Below the pieces are notes generated by a model. The model saw only the letters and a list, made by a program, of their open reading frames with translations, ran no database searches and was not told where the DNA came from. The translations under genes and the position numbers were made by a program. Shown in pieces: positions 15,756 to 23,250 of a stretch of DNA of 35,874 nucleotides (positions are counted from its first letter, which is position 1; every line of letters starts with the position of its first letter). Source of the stretch: Nitrosopumilus sp. b1 (lineage in GTDB: Archaea; Thermoproteota; Nitrososphaeria; Nitrososphaerales; Nitrosopumilaceae); NCBI RefSeq assembly GCF_014078545.1, contig NZ_MU078712.1:193567-229440 (forward strand), given 5' to 3'.

Positions 15756-16370
15756 TTACTTCTCCTTTACTTCTACAGCTTTTTCTTCTTTCTTTGATGG
15801 TTTGTCACTATCTGCATCGCTTCCGCCTTTTTTGATTTCTTCGGCAATCCATTCATCAGCACCTAAGAATGGCTGCCTGCATGTGATTCCTATCTTTCCC
15901 ATTGAAGCTGCTTTACCTAATGATACTGCAGTAATCCTAGAACGTAATGTTGAACCAACTTTGAGAGTTCTTCCACTTTGATTTGCAAGAATCATTCCTG
16001 ACTTTACATCACTCTTCAAATAATCATCCATAACTTGTGAAAGATGTAACAACGCATCAGTTGGACCAATCCTAACAAATGCACCAAAGTCTGTAATGTC
16101 TACAATCTCTCCTTGTACAATCTCTTGTAGCTTTGGATAAAATGTTAATGCCTCAAACTCAACTTTATGAAATGTTCCACCGTCACCGGCAACCATCTTT
16201 CCCATCTCGTCAACTTTGGCATCTAAAATCATAATGATATATCCCAAGTCTGCATTGATCATGCTCTCGTACTTTTCTTTGAGAATGTTAATTGCCGCTT
16301 TTTTGAGAGTTGTACCAAATAAGCTAGGTGGTATCCTGACAACATCAACTAGGGTAGATATAGAAAACAA
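15756..16370 (-). CDS. rpo7: DNA-directed RNA polymerase subunit Rpo7 (E')
   Basis: 204 residues. The N-terminal RNP-like domain (about 1-78) opens with FSISTLVDVVRIPPSLFG. An S1 domain follows (about 82-165) with GEIVDITDFGAFVRIGPTDA. The C-terminal tail of about 30 residues is charged and Lys/Glu-rich. Rpo7 with Rpo4 forms the stalk of archaeal RNA polymerase that binds emerging RNA. The start is TTG at 16370, supported by a TATA-like gaatttatga (16393-16402) centred 27 bases upstream. Confidence 0.95.
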   Translation of the reverse strand: MFSISTLVDVVRIPPSLFGTTLKKAAINILKEKYESMINADLGYIIMILDAKVDEMGKMVAGDGGTFHKVEFEALTFYPKLQEIVQGEIVDITDFGAFVRIGPTDALLHLSQVMDDYLKSDVKSGMILANQSGRTLKVGSTLRSRITAVSLGKAASMGKIGITCRQPFLGADEWIAEEIKKGGSDADSDKPSKKEEKAVEVKEK

Positions 16371-16392
16371 CTGTGCACTGATTTCCGAATCT

Positions 16393-16402
16393 GAATTTAT
16401 GA
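16393..16402 (-). promoter_or_regulatory. TATA-like element of the rpo7-spt4-nadC operon
   Basis: On the minus strand it reads TCATAAATTC, centred about 27 bases before the TTG start of rpo7. It supports both the TTG start and leaderless transcription of the operon. Confidence 0.5.
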
Positions 16403-16486
16403 ATCTTTGGGTAATTTTTCACAAATTTTACAGGTATTTTTACGATTGTTCAATTATTCTTAATTTGAGATGATTCGCCAACCTAT

Positions 16487-16496
16487 CTTTAAATAA
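16487..16496 (+). promoter_or_regulatory. TATA-like element for the Mrp gene
   Basis: ctttaaataa is centred about 26 bases before the ATG at 16518. The downstream dephospho-CoA kinase gene, 11 bases after the Mrp stop, is probably transcribed from it too. Confidence 0.55.
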
Positions 16497-16517
16497 AGTA
16501 AACGGAGCTTTTCACCC

Positions 16518-17687
16518 ATGGTTGGAGTAGATCAAGTTCTTGAAAAACTGAGTACTGTTATTGATCCAGACTTGAAAAAAGATATCGTCTCAATGGGGAT
16601 GATAAAAGACTTAGAACTCAACCAGGGAAATCTGAAATTCACATTAGAGCTTACTACGCCTGCATGTCCATTCAATGCAGAGATAGAAGAAGATGTTAGA
16701 AAGGCCATTGGAGAAATCGATGGCGTAAAAAACTTTGATCTAAATGTAACTGCTAAAGTAATGGAAGGTCGTTCACTTGACGCTGATACCGGAATGGCCA
16801 CTGTTAAGAACATCATTGGCGTTGCAAGTGGTAAAGGCGGAGTTGGAAAATCTACTGTTTCATTGAATTTAGCTTTAGCATTATCTCAAACAGGAGCTAA
16901 AGTAGGTTTACTTGATGCAGATATCTATGGTCCTAGTATTCCATTAATGCTTGGAATGAAAGATGCATTTATGGAAGTTGACAATAACAAATTACAACCT
17001 GCAGAAACAAATGGAATGAAAGTTGTATCTTTTGGATTTTTTGCAGAACAATCTCATCAAGCTGCAATATATCGAGGACCAATTATTTCAGGAATCTTAA
17101 AGCAATTTTTAGTTGATACTAATTGGAGTGATCTAGATTATCTAATAGTTGATCTCCCACCTGGAACAGGTGATATTCCTTTAACTTTGGCACAAACAAT
17201 ACCCATCACTGGCATACTTGTTGTTACGACTCCACAAGATGTGGCAAGTAATGTTGCAGTTAAAGCAATTGGGATGTTTGAAAAACTAAATGTCCCTATT
17301 ATTGGAGTAGTAGAAAATATGAGCAGCTTTGTATGCTCAAAATGTGATGAAAAACATTACATCTTTGGAGAAGGCGGTGCTAAAAAAATTAGTGAACAAT
17401 TCAAGATTCCATTTATTGGCGAAATTCCATTAAACTCTGGAATAATGTCGGGCTCTGATCTTGGTAAACCAATAATGTTAACTGATCCAAACTCGCCAAG
17501 TGCACAAGCTTTTAGAAGTTCTGCAAAGAACATTGCAGCTCAATGTAGTATATTGGCTGCAAAATTACAAGAAGAGATGGCTTCTGAAGCCCCACAAGAA
17601 AAACCTGTTGAAGAAAACATGCCAAAAACTGATGCAGGACAATCGTTAGGTTCTGGAACAGCAGCAAGTACAAATCCTTCAAACTAA
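16518..17687 (+). CDS. Mrp/NBP35-type Fe-S cluster carrier ATPase with MIP18 domain
   Basis: 389 residues. Residues about 5-80 are a MIP18/DUF59 domain with the TTPACPF motif. The deviant Walker A GKGGVGKS is at 105-112, the VDLPPGTGD motif at 211-219, and the CxxC pair C273/C276 (CSKC) that binds the bridging [4Fe-4S] cluster in this family. The C-terminal 35 residues are a low-complexity E/P/S/N tail. It should assemble and transfer Fe-S clusters in the cytosol, relevant to the many Fe-S enzymes such as NadA. An upstream TATA-like element supports the ATG start. Confidence 0.93.
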   Translation: MVGVDQVLEKLSTVIDPDLKKDIVSMGMIKDLELNQGNLKFTLELTTPACPFNAEIEEDVRKAIGEIDGVKNFDLNVTAKVMEGRSLDADTGMATVKNIIGVASGKGGVGKSTVSLNLALALSQTGAKVGLLDADIYGPSIPLMLGMKDAFMEVDNNKLQPAETNGMKVVSFGFFAEQSHQAAIYRGPIISGILKQFLVDTNWSDLDYLIVDLPPGTGDIPLTLAQTIPITGILVVTTPQDVASNVAVKAIGMFEKLNVPIIGVVENMSSFVCSKCDEKHYIFGEGGAKKISEQFKIPFIGEIPLNSGIMSGSDLGKPIMLTDPNSPSAQAFRSSAKNIAAQCSILAAKLQEEMASEAPQEKPVEENMPKTDAGQSLGSGTAASTNPSN

Positions 17688-17698
17688 TTGATAATGGT

Positions 17699-18196
17699 GT
17701 GAAGCTACCAGAAAATCTTCGTGAAAGACTAAAGATTCCTTTAGGAGAATTAATTCCTAATGAAAAAACAAACAAAGAATCTATCTTAAATCTGATACCT
17801 AAAGGCGCATTCATTATCACAGTTGGCGATGCAACCACAGAAAAAATGATCAACTATGGAATTATCCCATCCTTACAAATTATCGATGGACAAGAAAAAC
17901 GAATCCAACGCAGTCCTCCGACTGAAACTTCAGTATTGACTCACTTGAACTGTAATAATCCAGCAGCTGAAATATCCTCAGAAAGTATTGAAACAATTAG
18001 AAAAGCATTTGACTCAAACCCACCAGTCCGAATTACTGTGCATGGCGAAGAGGATCTGCTTGTTTTACCTGTGTGTATGAATGCACCTACAAATTCTGTT
18101 GTAATGTATGGTCAGCCAAATGAAGGACTGGTATTTGTCATAATTACTCCAGCAATAAAACATAAAGTAAAATCCCTACTTGATCTAATGAATTAG
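17699..18196 (+). CDS. GTP-dependent dephospho-CoA kinase (DUF359)
   Basis: 165 residues matching the archaeal DUF359 family. Family strings are VGDATTEKM near residue 42, IIDGQEKR near 61, VHGEEDLLVLP near 117-127 and YGQPNEGLVFV near 139. Archaeal members use GTP to phosphorylate dephospho-CoA in the last step of CoA synthesis, in place of bacterial CoaE. The start is GTG at 17699, 11 bases after the Mrp gene, so both are likely in one operon. A functional link to Mrp is not obvious. Confidence 0.9.
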   Translation: MKLPENLRERLKIPLGELIPNEKTNKESILNLIPKGAFIITVGDATTEKMINYGIIPSLQIIDGQEKRIQRSPPTETSVLTHLNCNNPAAEISSESIETIRKAFDSNPPVRITVHGEEDLLVLPVCMNAPTNSVVMYGQPNEGLVFVIITPAIKHKVKSLLDLMN

Positions 18197-18255
18197 GGGT
18201 ATGATGAGACGGTGGCTGTATGATGCATGATTACACTACTAAAACTCTGACCCTC
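18195..18255 (+). ncRNA. Candidate C/D box sRNA
   Basis: In the gap after the DUF359 gene, a C box ATGATGA (18201-18207) is followed by a perfect D box CTGA (18247-18250), 50 bases from end to end. The flanks AGGGG (18195-18199) and the CCCTCT after the D box can pair, with one G-U, as a terminal stem of a kink-turn. Internally, CTGT (18216-18219) and ATGATGC (18220-18226) look like degenerate D' and C' boxes, though they abut with no spacer. An AT-rich cataaagtaa (18161-18170) lies about 27 bases before the stem. Such RNAs guide 2'-O-methylation. The D guide is about 18231-18246; I have no target. Confidence 0.45.
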
Positions 18256-18332
18256 TCATATTGATAAAATGAACAAAACTCAAAGCAACAATTGACACTT
18301 TAGGATAAACCCATTATTCAAAATAATACAAC

Positions 18333-18695
18333 ATGAAGCTAGAACCTGAACTCCGTTTACAAATATTAGAAAAAATTGGAATATATGCAAATCGATTTTC
18401 TATTCCGGAACCAAAAGTGCTTCTCACTACAAAAGAGGTATTGGAAATGCCAAAAGAAATGACTGAAGGAAGACGTACATCCGCATACAAATACTATGGG
18501 GTATCGTACCTTCAGCATAACATGATATTCATTAATGTTAGAAAGATACCTGATGAGAAAAATCTTGAAAACACTATAGTTCATGAACTGATCCATATGC
18601 GATTCCCATATTTGGCACATGGAAAAAGATTCAACAAGTTAGTCAGGCAAGGAATTCGGGGTAAAACTTTTGCACCATATCGGAAAAGAAAATGA
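18333..18695 (+). CDS. Small HExxH zinc metalloprotease-like protein (SprT-like)
   Basis: 120 residues. The zincin motif is HELIH (H84, E85, H88), with H96 (YLAHGKRF) as a likely third ligand 8 residues on. The middle contains a strand NMIFINVRK before the helix, as in SprT/WSS1-like zincins. The N-terminal half is helical, and the protein ends in a basic YRKRK. It could be a DNA-protein crosslink protease or a general peptidase; the zincin call is firm, the role is not. A TATA-like gataaac (18304-18310) is 25 bases before the ATG. Confidence 0.7.
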   Translation: MKLEPELRLQILEKIGIYANRFSIPEPKVLLTTKEVLEMPKEMTEGRRTSAYKYYGVSYLQHNMIFINVRKIPDEKNLENTIVHELIHMRFPYLAHGKRFNKLVRQGIRGKTFAPYRKRK

Positions 18696-18713
18696 AATTT
18701 TTCTAATTTTTTA
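18696..18713 (+). terminator. T-rich stretch, possible terminator
   Basis: After the metalloprotease gene the plus strand has two T-runs (five then six T) without a hairpin, separated by CTAA. Archaeal RNA polymerase terminates at such oligo-T tracts, so this is a plausible end for that transcript. Confidence 0.35.
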
Positions 18714-18718
18714 TCAAT

Positions 18719-18728
18719 GATTTATATT
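18719..18728 (+). promoter_or_regulatory. TATA-like element for the H+-pyrophosphatase gene
   Basis: gatttatatt is centred about 33 bases before the ATG at 18757, which would leave a leader of about 8 bases rather than none. Confidence 0.5.
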
Positions 18729-18756
18729 TCGCCCGAATAGGCATGCAGGTATTAAA

Positions 18757-20796
18757 ATGGAGGTACAGGAACTTCTGCCAATTGGGGCAGGCATTGCTTC
18801 TTTTATTGTAGCTGCCGGTCTTGTTGCATGGATCACAAAGCAACCAACAGGCACAAAAGAGATGATGGAAATCTCAAACGCAGTCAAAGTTGGAGCTTCT
18901 GCATTTCTAAAAAGAGAAATGAAGATTATCATACCCGTAGCTGTAGCACTTTCAGTTATTATCGGAGGATTTTTGCAACCCTCAAATGGAATTGCTTTTG
19001 CTGTAGGTGCCACATTATCAGCAGTAGCTGGCTTAATTTCACTAAAAATTACTGTTAAAGCTGCAGTAAGAGCGGCACATCTTAGCAGCAGTGGACTAGG
19101 AAAAACATTTGCAATGGCCTTTAGAGGTGGTGCAACAGTGGGATTGGCAGTTCCTGCAATGGCATTGTTGGCAATCACTGGGCTTTATCTAATTTATCCC
19201 GACCCAATTACAATCGCTGGTGTGGGAATCGGTGCTAGTCTTATCGCATTATTCATTAGAATTGGGGGTGGAATTTTCACCAAGGCCGCAGATATGGGTG
19301 CCGACTTGGTAGGAAAGGTTGAAGCAAACATTCCTGAAGATGATCCTAGAAATCCTGCAACCATTGCCGATAATGTTGGCGATAATGTTGGTGATGCAGC
19401 CGGAATGGGTTCTGATGTTTATGAATCATATATTGTAACTATCCTCGCAGCACTTCTAATTGCAGCACTAATTGGTGCACCTGAACTATTCCTATACCCA
19501 ATTCTTATTGGAGCCTCAGGAATGATTGCATCAATTATTGGAGTGGTTATAGTTGGCTCAAAGAATGTCACTGATGTAATGAAACCTTTGAATCGCTCAT
19601 TCTATGTCTCAGCAGCTATTGCAATTGGTCTTAACTTTGTATTTACAACTCAATTTATTGGCGAATCAACTGCAGCATACGCACTATTTGGAACAACAGT
19701 CATCGGTGTAATTCTAGTTCCTGTGATTCAAAAGATTACAGACAGATATACAAATTACAAATACGGTCCAGTTAAAGAAATTGCAGCATCTGCAAAGTGG
19801 GGATATGCGTCACTAACGCTGATGGGAATTATCAAAGGATTACAATCAACAGGACCCTTCATGATTGCACTTGTAATTGCCATTATCATATCATATAGTA
19901 TCTCATCTGCAGCTGCCCCAGAGGGTGCAGACCCAGTCCTCTATGGAATCTTTGGAACAGCATTAACTGCAATGGCAATGCTAAGCCTTGCTGGAATTGT
20001 TTTGAGCATTGATGCATTTGGCCCAATTGCAGATAATGCGGGAGGAATTGTGGAGATGACTGGAATGGGCGAAGAAAATCGTAAAGTAACTGATGAAATA
20101 GATGCCGTTGGAAATACTACCAAAGCCGTCACAAAGGGATTTGCTATAGCGAGTGCTGCGTTAGCTGCTCTGGCAATGATTCAAGCATTCCAATTTGAAG
20201 CCTCTCATATCTTTGAAGGTGTTTTAGAATTAGATTACAGCTTGACAAACCCTGCCGTTATTGTAGGTCTACTTGTTGGTGGATTGATTCCATTTATCAT
20301 CACAGGTCAGCTAATTAACGGTGTATCAAGGGCAGCAACAAAGATGGTAGATGAAGTGAGAAGACAGTTCAAGGCAGATCCTGAAATTTTAACTGGAAAA
20401 TCTAAACCTGATTATGCAAAATGTGTAGATATTGCCACAGTAGCTTCAATCAAGGAATTATGGAAATCTGCAATAATTGCAATTATTTCGCCAATTATCC
20501 TGGGCATCTTACTTGGGCCAACTGCTGTTGCAGGATTACTAATGGGTGCAGTGGTTACTGGAATTTTCTTGGCATATCATTTGGCAAATACTGGTGGTGC
20601 ATGGGATAATGCAAAGAAACTAGTTGAAATGCAAGGAAACAAAGGAAGTGAAGAACACAAAGTCGCAGTAGTCGGTGATATTATTGGCGACCCATACAAA
20701 GACACAGCCGGACCTGCACTAAATACTGTAATCAAACTATTAAACACAATTGCAATCGTCTTTGTTTCTGCATTTGTTGCAATAATTGCAATCTAG
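18757..20796 (+). CDS. hppA: K+-independent membrane proton-pumping pyrophosphatase
   Basis: 679 residues with about 16 membrane helices. The pyrophosphate-binding segment is ADLVGKVE (182-189) with EDDPRNPATIADNVGDNVGD (194-213). A second acidic set, GDIIGDPYKDTAGPALN, lies near the C-terminus. The type-determining motif is GNTTKA with Lys at 456, the residue found in K+-independent enzymes (K+-dependent ones have Ala). The enzyme couples pyrophosphate hydrolysis to proton export, recovering energy from PPi made by biosynthesis (NadC, for example, releases PPi). Its stop overlaps the convergent 20793-20978 gene by 4 bases. Confidence 0.97.
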   Translation: MEVQELLPIGAGIASFIVAAGLVAWITKQPTGTKEMMEISNAVKVGASAFLKREMKIIIPVAVALSVIIGGFLQPSNGIAFAVGATLSAVAGLISLKITVKAAVRAAHLSSSGLGKTFAMAFRGGATVGLAVPAMALLAITGLYLIYPDPITIAGVGIGASLIALFIRIGGGIFTKAADMGADLVGKVEANIPEDDPRNPATIADNVGDNVGDAAGMGSDVYESYIVTILAALLIAALIGAPELFLYPILIGASGMIASIIGVVIVGSKNVTDVMKPLNRSFYVSAAIAIGLNFVFTTQFIGESTAAYALFGTTVIGVILVPVIQKITDRYTNYKYGPVKEIAASAKWGYASLTLMGIIKGLQSTGPFMIALVIAIIISYSISSAAAPEGADPVLYGIFGTALTAMAMLSLAGIVLSIDAFGPIADNAGGIVEMTGMGEENRKVTDEIDAVGNTTKAVTKGFAIASAALAALAMIQAFQFEASHIFEGVLELDYSLTNPAVIVGLLVGGLIPFIITGQLINGVSRAATKMVDEVRRQFKADPEILTGKSKPDYAKCVDIATVASIKELWKSAIIAIISPIILGILLGPTAVAGLLMGAVVTGIFLAYHLANTGGAWDNAKKLVEMQGNKGSEEHKVAVVGDIIGDPYKDTAGPALNTVIKLLNTIAIVFVSAFVAIIAI

Positions 20797-20978
20797 CCTT
20801 CATTAATTACCAAAGTCATGTCTAGCTCATCGATTTGAGCAAGTACTGCTTTTTTGAGTGCCGCATTATGCTTGTCGCAGAACTTAAAATAATCATCCTC
20901 AGTGAGAAAACAACCACAAATCCATTTGGTCTTTTTACTTCCCTCTACAGTTAACTTGACGTACTGGGGTTTTTCCAT
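20793..20978 (-). CDS. Small Cys/His protein, function unknown
   Basis: 61 residues. A CGC pair (residues 21-23) and CDKH (34-37) could bind one metal ion. The rest, AALKKAVLAQIDELDMTLVI, is probably one helix and a strand. No family is recognised. The ATG at 20978 has an AT-rich ctaaaaaaga about 25 bases upstream. Convergent with hppA. Confidence 0.65.
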   Translation of the reverse strand: MEKPQYVKLTVEGSKKTKWICGCFLTEDDYFKFCDKHNAALKKAVLAQIDELDMTLVINEG

Positions 20979-21008
20979 ATATCTAGTTAGAATATCAACT
21001 AAAAAAGA

Positions 21009-21023
21009 TTCTAAAAATTAGAA
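21009..21023 (-). terminator. Hairpin with T-run after the DUF2024 gene
   Basis: TTCTAA and TTAGAA form a perfect 6-base-pair stem with a 3-base loop. On the minus strand it lies about 10 bases after the DUF2024 stop and is followed after one base by six Ts. The stem is A-T rich and weak, so the T-run may matter more. Confidence 0.4.
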
Positions 21024-21033
21024 AAAAGGAGTT

Positions 21034-21291
21034 TTATGGACAGCCTTCCATCTTTTGGATGAAATATCCATTCTTCTCAATTGCCTGTGCTACTGGTTCA
21101 GGTGCACCCTGTGAATGACAAAATTGACATTCTTCAGTAGTTACAGTAGAATTCTCTTCTCCTACAGTTTTGAGCCATTCTTTTGCATACTTGATTGCTT
21201 TGTCGTGATCTTTTTCTTTTGTGATCACATCAAAATGCATAGTATGACCATCTTTGGCTTTTACGTAGGTATCGTATACGTGAATTTCCAT
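21034..21291 (-). CDS. DUF2024 family protein
   Basis: 85 residues from the ATG at 21291. The opening MEIHVYDTYVKAKDGHTMHF and the strings KAIKYAKEWL, EECQFCHSQ and GYFIQKMEGC match my memory of the DUF2024 family, small proteins of unknown function in bacteria and archaea. A CQFC pair and a final Cys could bind metal. An ATG nine bases earlier (21300) would add MYC, but the shared TATA-like element at 21311-21322 is centred 25 bases from 21291, and family members begin with MEIHV-like sequence. Confidence 0.75.
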   Translation of the reverse strand: MEIHVYDTYVKAKDGHTMHFDVITKEKDHDKAIKYAKEWLKTVGEENSTVTTEECQFCHSQGAPEPVAQAIEKNGYFIQKMEGCP

Positions 21292-21310
21292 ACAATACAT
21301 TGCAAGTAAG

Positions 21311-21322
21311 GGATATTTAATT
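21311..21322. promoter_or_regulatory. Shared TATA-like element for two divergent genes
   Basis: ggatatttaatt is the only strong AT-rich element in the 50 bases between the DUF2024 start (21291, minus) and the cyclophilin-like start (21342, plus). Its centre, about 21316, is 25 bases from each start codon, so a single near-symmetric TATA box may be read in both directions. Confidence 0.5.
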
Positions 21323-21341
21323 CAAGAAATAGTAATTATTC

Positions 21342-21731
21342 GTGAAATATAATATTCAGGTAAAGATTCCAAACATTGAGAATATTACATTAGAATTAGA
21401 TGATTTTAATTCTCCAAACACTGTAAAGCAGTTTATTGAAAAATTGCCTTTTACATTGTCTCTTAACATTTGGGGAGATGAGATTTACACCGACGAATCT
21501 CCGATATCTGAGTCTGAAGAAAATGCCAAATCTCCAGTCAAATTAAATGATGTAGCATATTGGCCTCAAGGAAAGGCAATTTGTTTGTTTTATGGACCAA
21601 CGCCTATTGGGAAAAAGGGGGAGATAACTCCATATTCACCAGTAAATGTTATTGGGAAAATCATTAATCCCGATAAAAAAATACTATCAAAGATAAAGGA
21701 TGGCCAAAAAGCAGCATTTCAACTAGTTTGA
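21342..21731 (+). CDS. Cyclophilin-like fold protein (DUF369 type)
   Basis: 129 residues. The pattern matches the small archaeal/bacterial cyclophilin-like group: IWGDEIYT (residues 44-51), DVAYWPQGKAICLFYGPTPI (68-87) and PVNVIGKI (98-105). These proteins share the cyclophilin barrel but lack the usual prolyl-isomerase active site, and their function is not settled. The start is GTG at 21342, supported by the shared TATA element. Its 3' end overlaps the convergent JAMM gene by 13 bases. Confidence 0.75.
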   Translation: MKYNIQVKIPNIENITLELDDFNSPNTVKQFIEKLPFTLSLNIWGDEIYTDESPISESEENAKSPVKLNDVAYWPQGKAICLFYGPTPIGKKGEITPYSPVNVIGKIINPDKKILSKIKDGQKAAFQLV

Positions 21732-22126
21732 ATTACTACTTCTTTTATCGATTCATCTAACGTATATGCCTTAAGCTCCTTTGATGCTCCTGAATAAATT
21801 ACCCACACTACGGGATTACTCTCCATGAATTTTTTATCGGTGTTTGATGGTATTGCCATCGAATCTGGATGAGAATGAAATATACCTACAACATCCAGTT
21901 GCTTATCTTCTGCAATCTTATATGCCTTGATTAATTCCTCATTTGAAATTGTAAAGTTGACTGGTGACTCGTCAATATTTTTTGTAAAGTAAATCTCCGT
22001 TACTATTGCGTTGCTTTCTTTGATTTTTCCATACAGGATGGCACACGACTCGTTTGGTTTTTCTTTTTCAGCGTGTTCTAAAAGTTGTCTTTTTTGATTT
22101 TCGCTAAATGAAATAGTATCTTGCAA
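21719..22126 (-). CDS. JAMM/MPN+ metalloprotease
   Basis: 135 residues. The full zinc-protease signature is present: E26 (PNESCAILYG), H84 and H86 (HSHPD), S94 and D97 (SNTD), with the exact HxH-x7-S-x2-D spacing. Archaeal and eukaryotic members (AMSH, Rpn11, HvJAMM1) cleave isopeptide or linear links to ubiquitin-like proteins; bacterial relatives process sulfur-carrier proteins. Its substrate may be a ubiquitin-like modifier or a sulfur carrier, but none is encoded here. The start is TTG, two bases after the stop of the double-cupredoxin gene, so the two are co-transcribed. Confidence 0.92.
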   Translation of the reverse strand: MQDTISFSENQKRQLLEHAEKEKPNESCAILYGKIKESNAIVTEIYFTKNIDESPVNFTISNEELIKAYKIAEDKQLDVVGIFHSHPDSMAIPSNTDKKFMESNPVVWVIYSGASKELKAYTLDESIKEVVIQTS

Positions 22127-22128
22127 AA

Positions 22129-23214
22129 CTATTCAACAATTACAGTGCCTTCCATCCATGGATGAACTATGCAAAAGTAATCAAAGGTTCCAGCTTCACT
22201 GAATGTGTATGAATATGATACTCCTGCACCAATAATGTCCGAATCAAAACCTCCATTCTTGTCTGTAGAAGTATGTATTGCAACATCATTGTTTACCCAT
22301 TCAACTGTAGTGCCAATGCTAACTGTAATCAAATCTGGATCATAGTATACCTGACCCGTCTGTTGTACTCCTGCACCTTCAGGAATCAAAACAGTTTCAA
22401 CGATTGCCTCTTTTGACTCTTCGATGATTAACATTCCAGTCATCCATGGATGTACAATACAATAGTACTCATATTCTCCTACTGCCAAGTCTGTAGTATC
22501 CAGTCCAAACTTTTCACCTGGTCCAAGTAATGATGAATCAAATGTTTCACCAAGATCTAAAACACTCGTTGCAGTATGTGCCACTGTGTCTTCATTTACC
22601 CATTCTACAACATGACCTTGAGGTACGTTAGCTACATCTGGATCATAGTCTGGTGCTCCTTGAACGGATGAACCTTCTAGCATCTTGATTGTAAATACTG
22701 GTGTTCCTGCTGGAATTGCTTCTGGTTCTTCAGCAACTTCTTCAGGAACTTCAACTGGTAACAGATATGGTTGAGGACCTACTAATCCAAACGCTACAAA
22801 CATTATGATTCCAGTGCCTGCTGCTAGTGCAAAGATTGCTCCAACAGGTTTGGCATATTTTGGCATCTTCATCACTACATATGCCATTACAATTGCCGGA
22901 GTTGCAATAATCATCATAACTCCTGCAAAAATTCCCAAAGTACTAATCGAATTTAACGTAAATCCATACATTGCAAATGATAGAACAATTGACATTATGA
23001 CCAAAGTCGTTGCTTTGGCCCTATTACTTGTGGAAATTCCTCCATTGAGAATTCCAGCTGATAATATGATTAATCCTATGAATAAAGTAAGGCCAGTAAG
23101 TGCATGCATGCCATCAATGAAGGTGTGAGCAATTCCAGAGTACGAAATAGTTACGCCTGCTACTCCAATTGCAGTTAGCCCCATTCCTGGCATCATGAGG
23201 TCCCAATCACTCAT
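22129..23214 (-). CDS. Membrane protein with two plastocyanin-like blue-copper domains
   Basis: 361 residues. Four membrane helices fill about residues 12-145, then a Pro/Glu linker leads to two cupredoxin domains. Domain 1 (about 170-265) has ligands H213, C252, H255 and M258; domain 2 (about 274-361) has H314, C348, H351 and M354. Each ends in the same CIVHPWM signature, so both should bind type 1 copper. Such proteins are abundant in ammonia-oxidising archaea, where copper proteins replace cytochrome c. Electron relay outside the membrane is the likely role, but its partners are unknown. It shares a transcript with the JAMM gene and is divergent from heme O synthase. Confidence 0.92.
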   Translation of the reverse strand: MSDWDLMMPGMGLTAIGVAGVTISYSGIAHTFIDGMHALTGLTLFIGLIILSAGILNGGISTSNRAKATTLVIMSIVLSFAMYGFTLNSISTLGIFAGVMMIIATPAIVMAYVVMKMPKYAKPVGAIFALAAGTGIIMFVAFGLVGPQPYLLPVEVPEEVAEEPEAIPAGTPVFTIKMLEGSSVQGAPDYDPDVANVPQGHVVEWVNEDTVAHTATSVLDLGETFDSSLLGPGEKFGLDTTDLAVGEYEYYCIVHPWMTGMLIIEESKEAIVETVLIPEGAGVQQTGQVYYDPDLITVSIGTTVEWVNNDVAIHTSTDKNGGFDSDIIGAGVSYSYTFSEAGTFDYFCIVHPWMEGTVIVE

Positions 23215-23236
23215 TTGTGCTAGCTCAATTCCGCCA

Positions 23237-23246
23237 GATACTTAAT
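23237..23246 (-). promoter_or_regulatory. TATA-like element for the cupredoxin-JAMM operon
   Basis: On the minus strand it reads ATTAAGTATC, centred about 27 bases from the ATG at 23214. It lies in the 36-base gap between the two divergent genes. I see no equally good element for ctaB, whose TTG start is at 23251. Confidence 0.4.
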
Positions 23247-23250
23247 CCTT

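Noticed and set aside
18714-19178. Minus-strand frame of 154 codons opposite hppA
   Set aside because: Ala/Pro-rich shadow typical of the antisense of membrane-protein codons.
22805-23128. Plus-strand frame of 107 codons opposite the cupredoxin gene
   Set aside because: Antisense shadow of the membrane-helix region; the minus-strand gene has intact copper sites.
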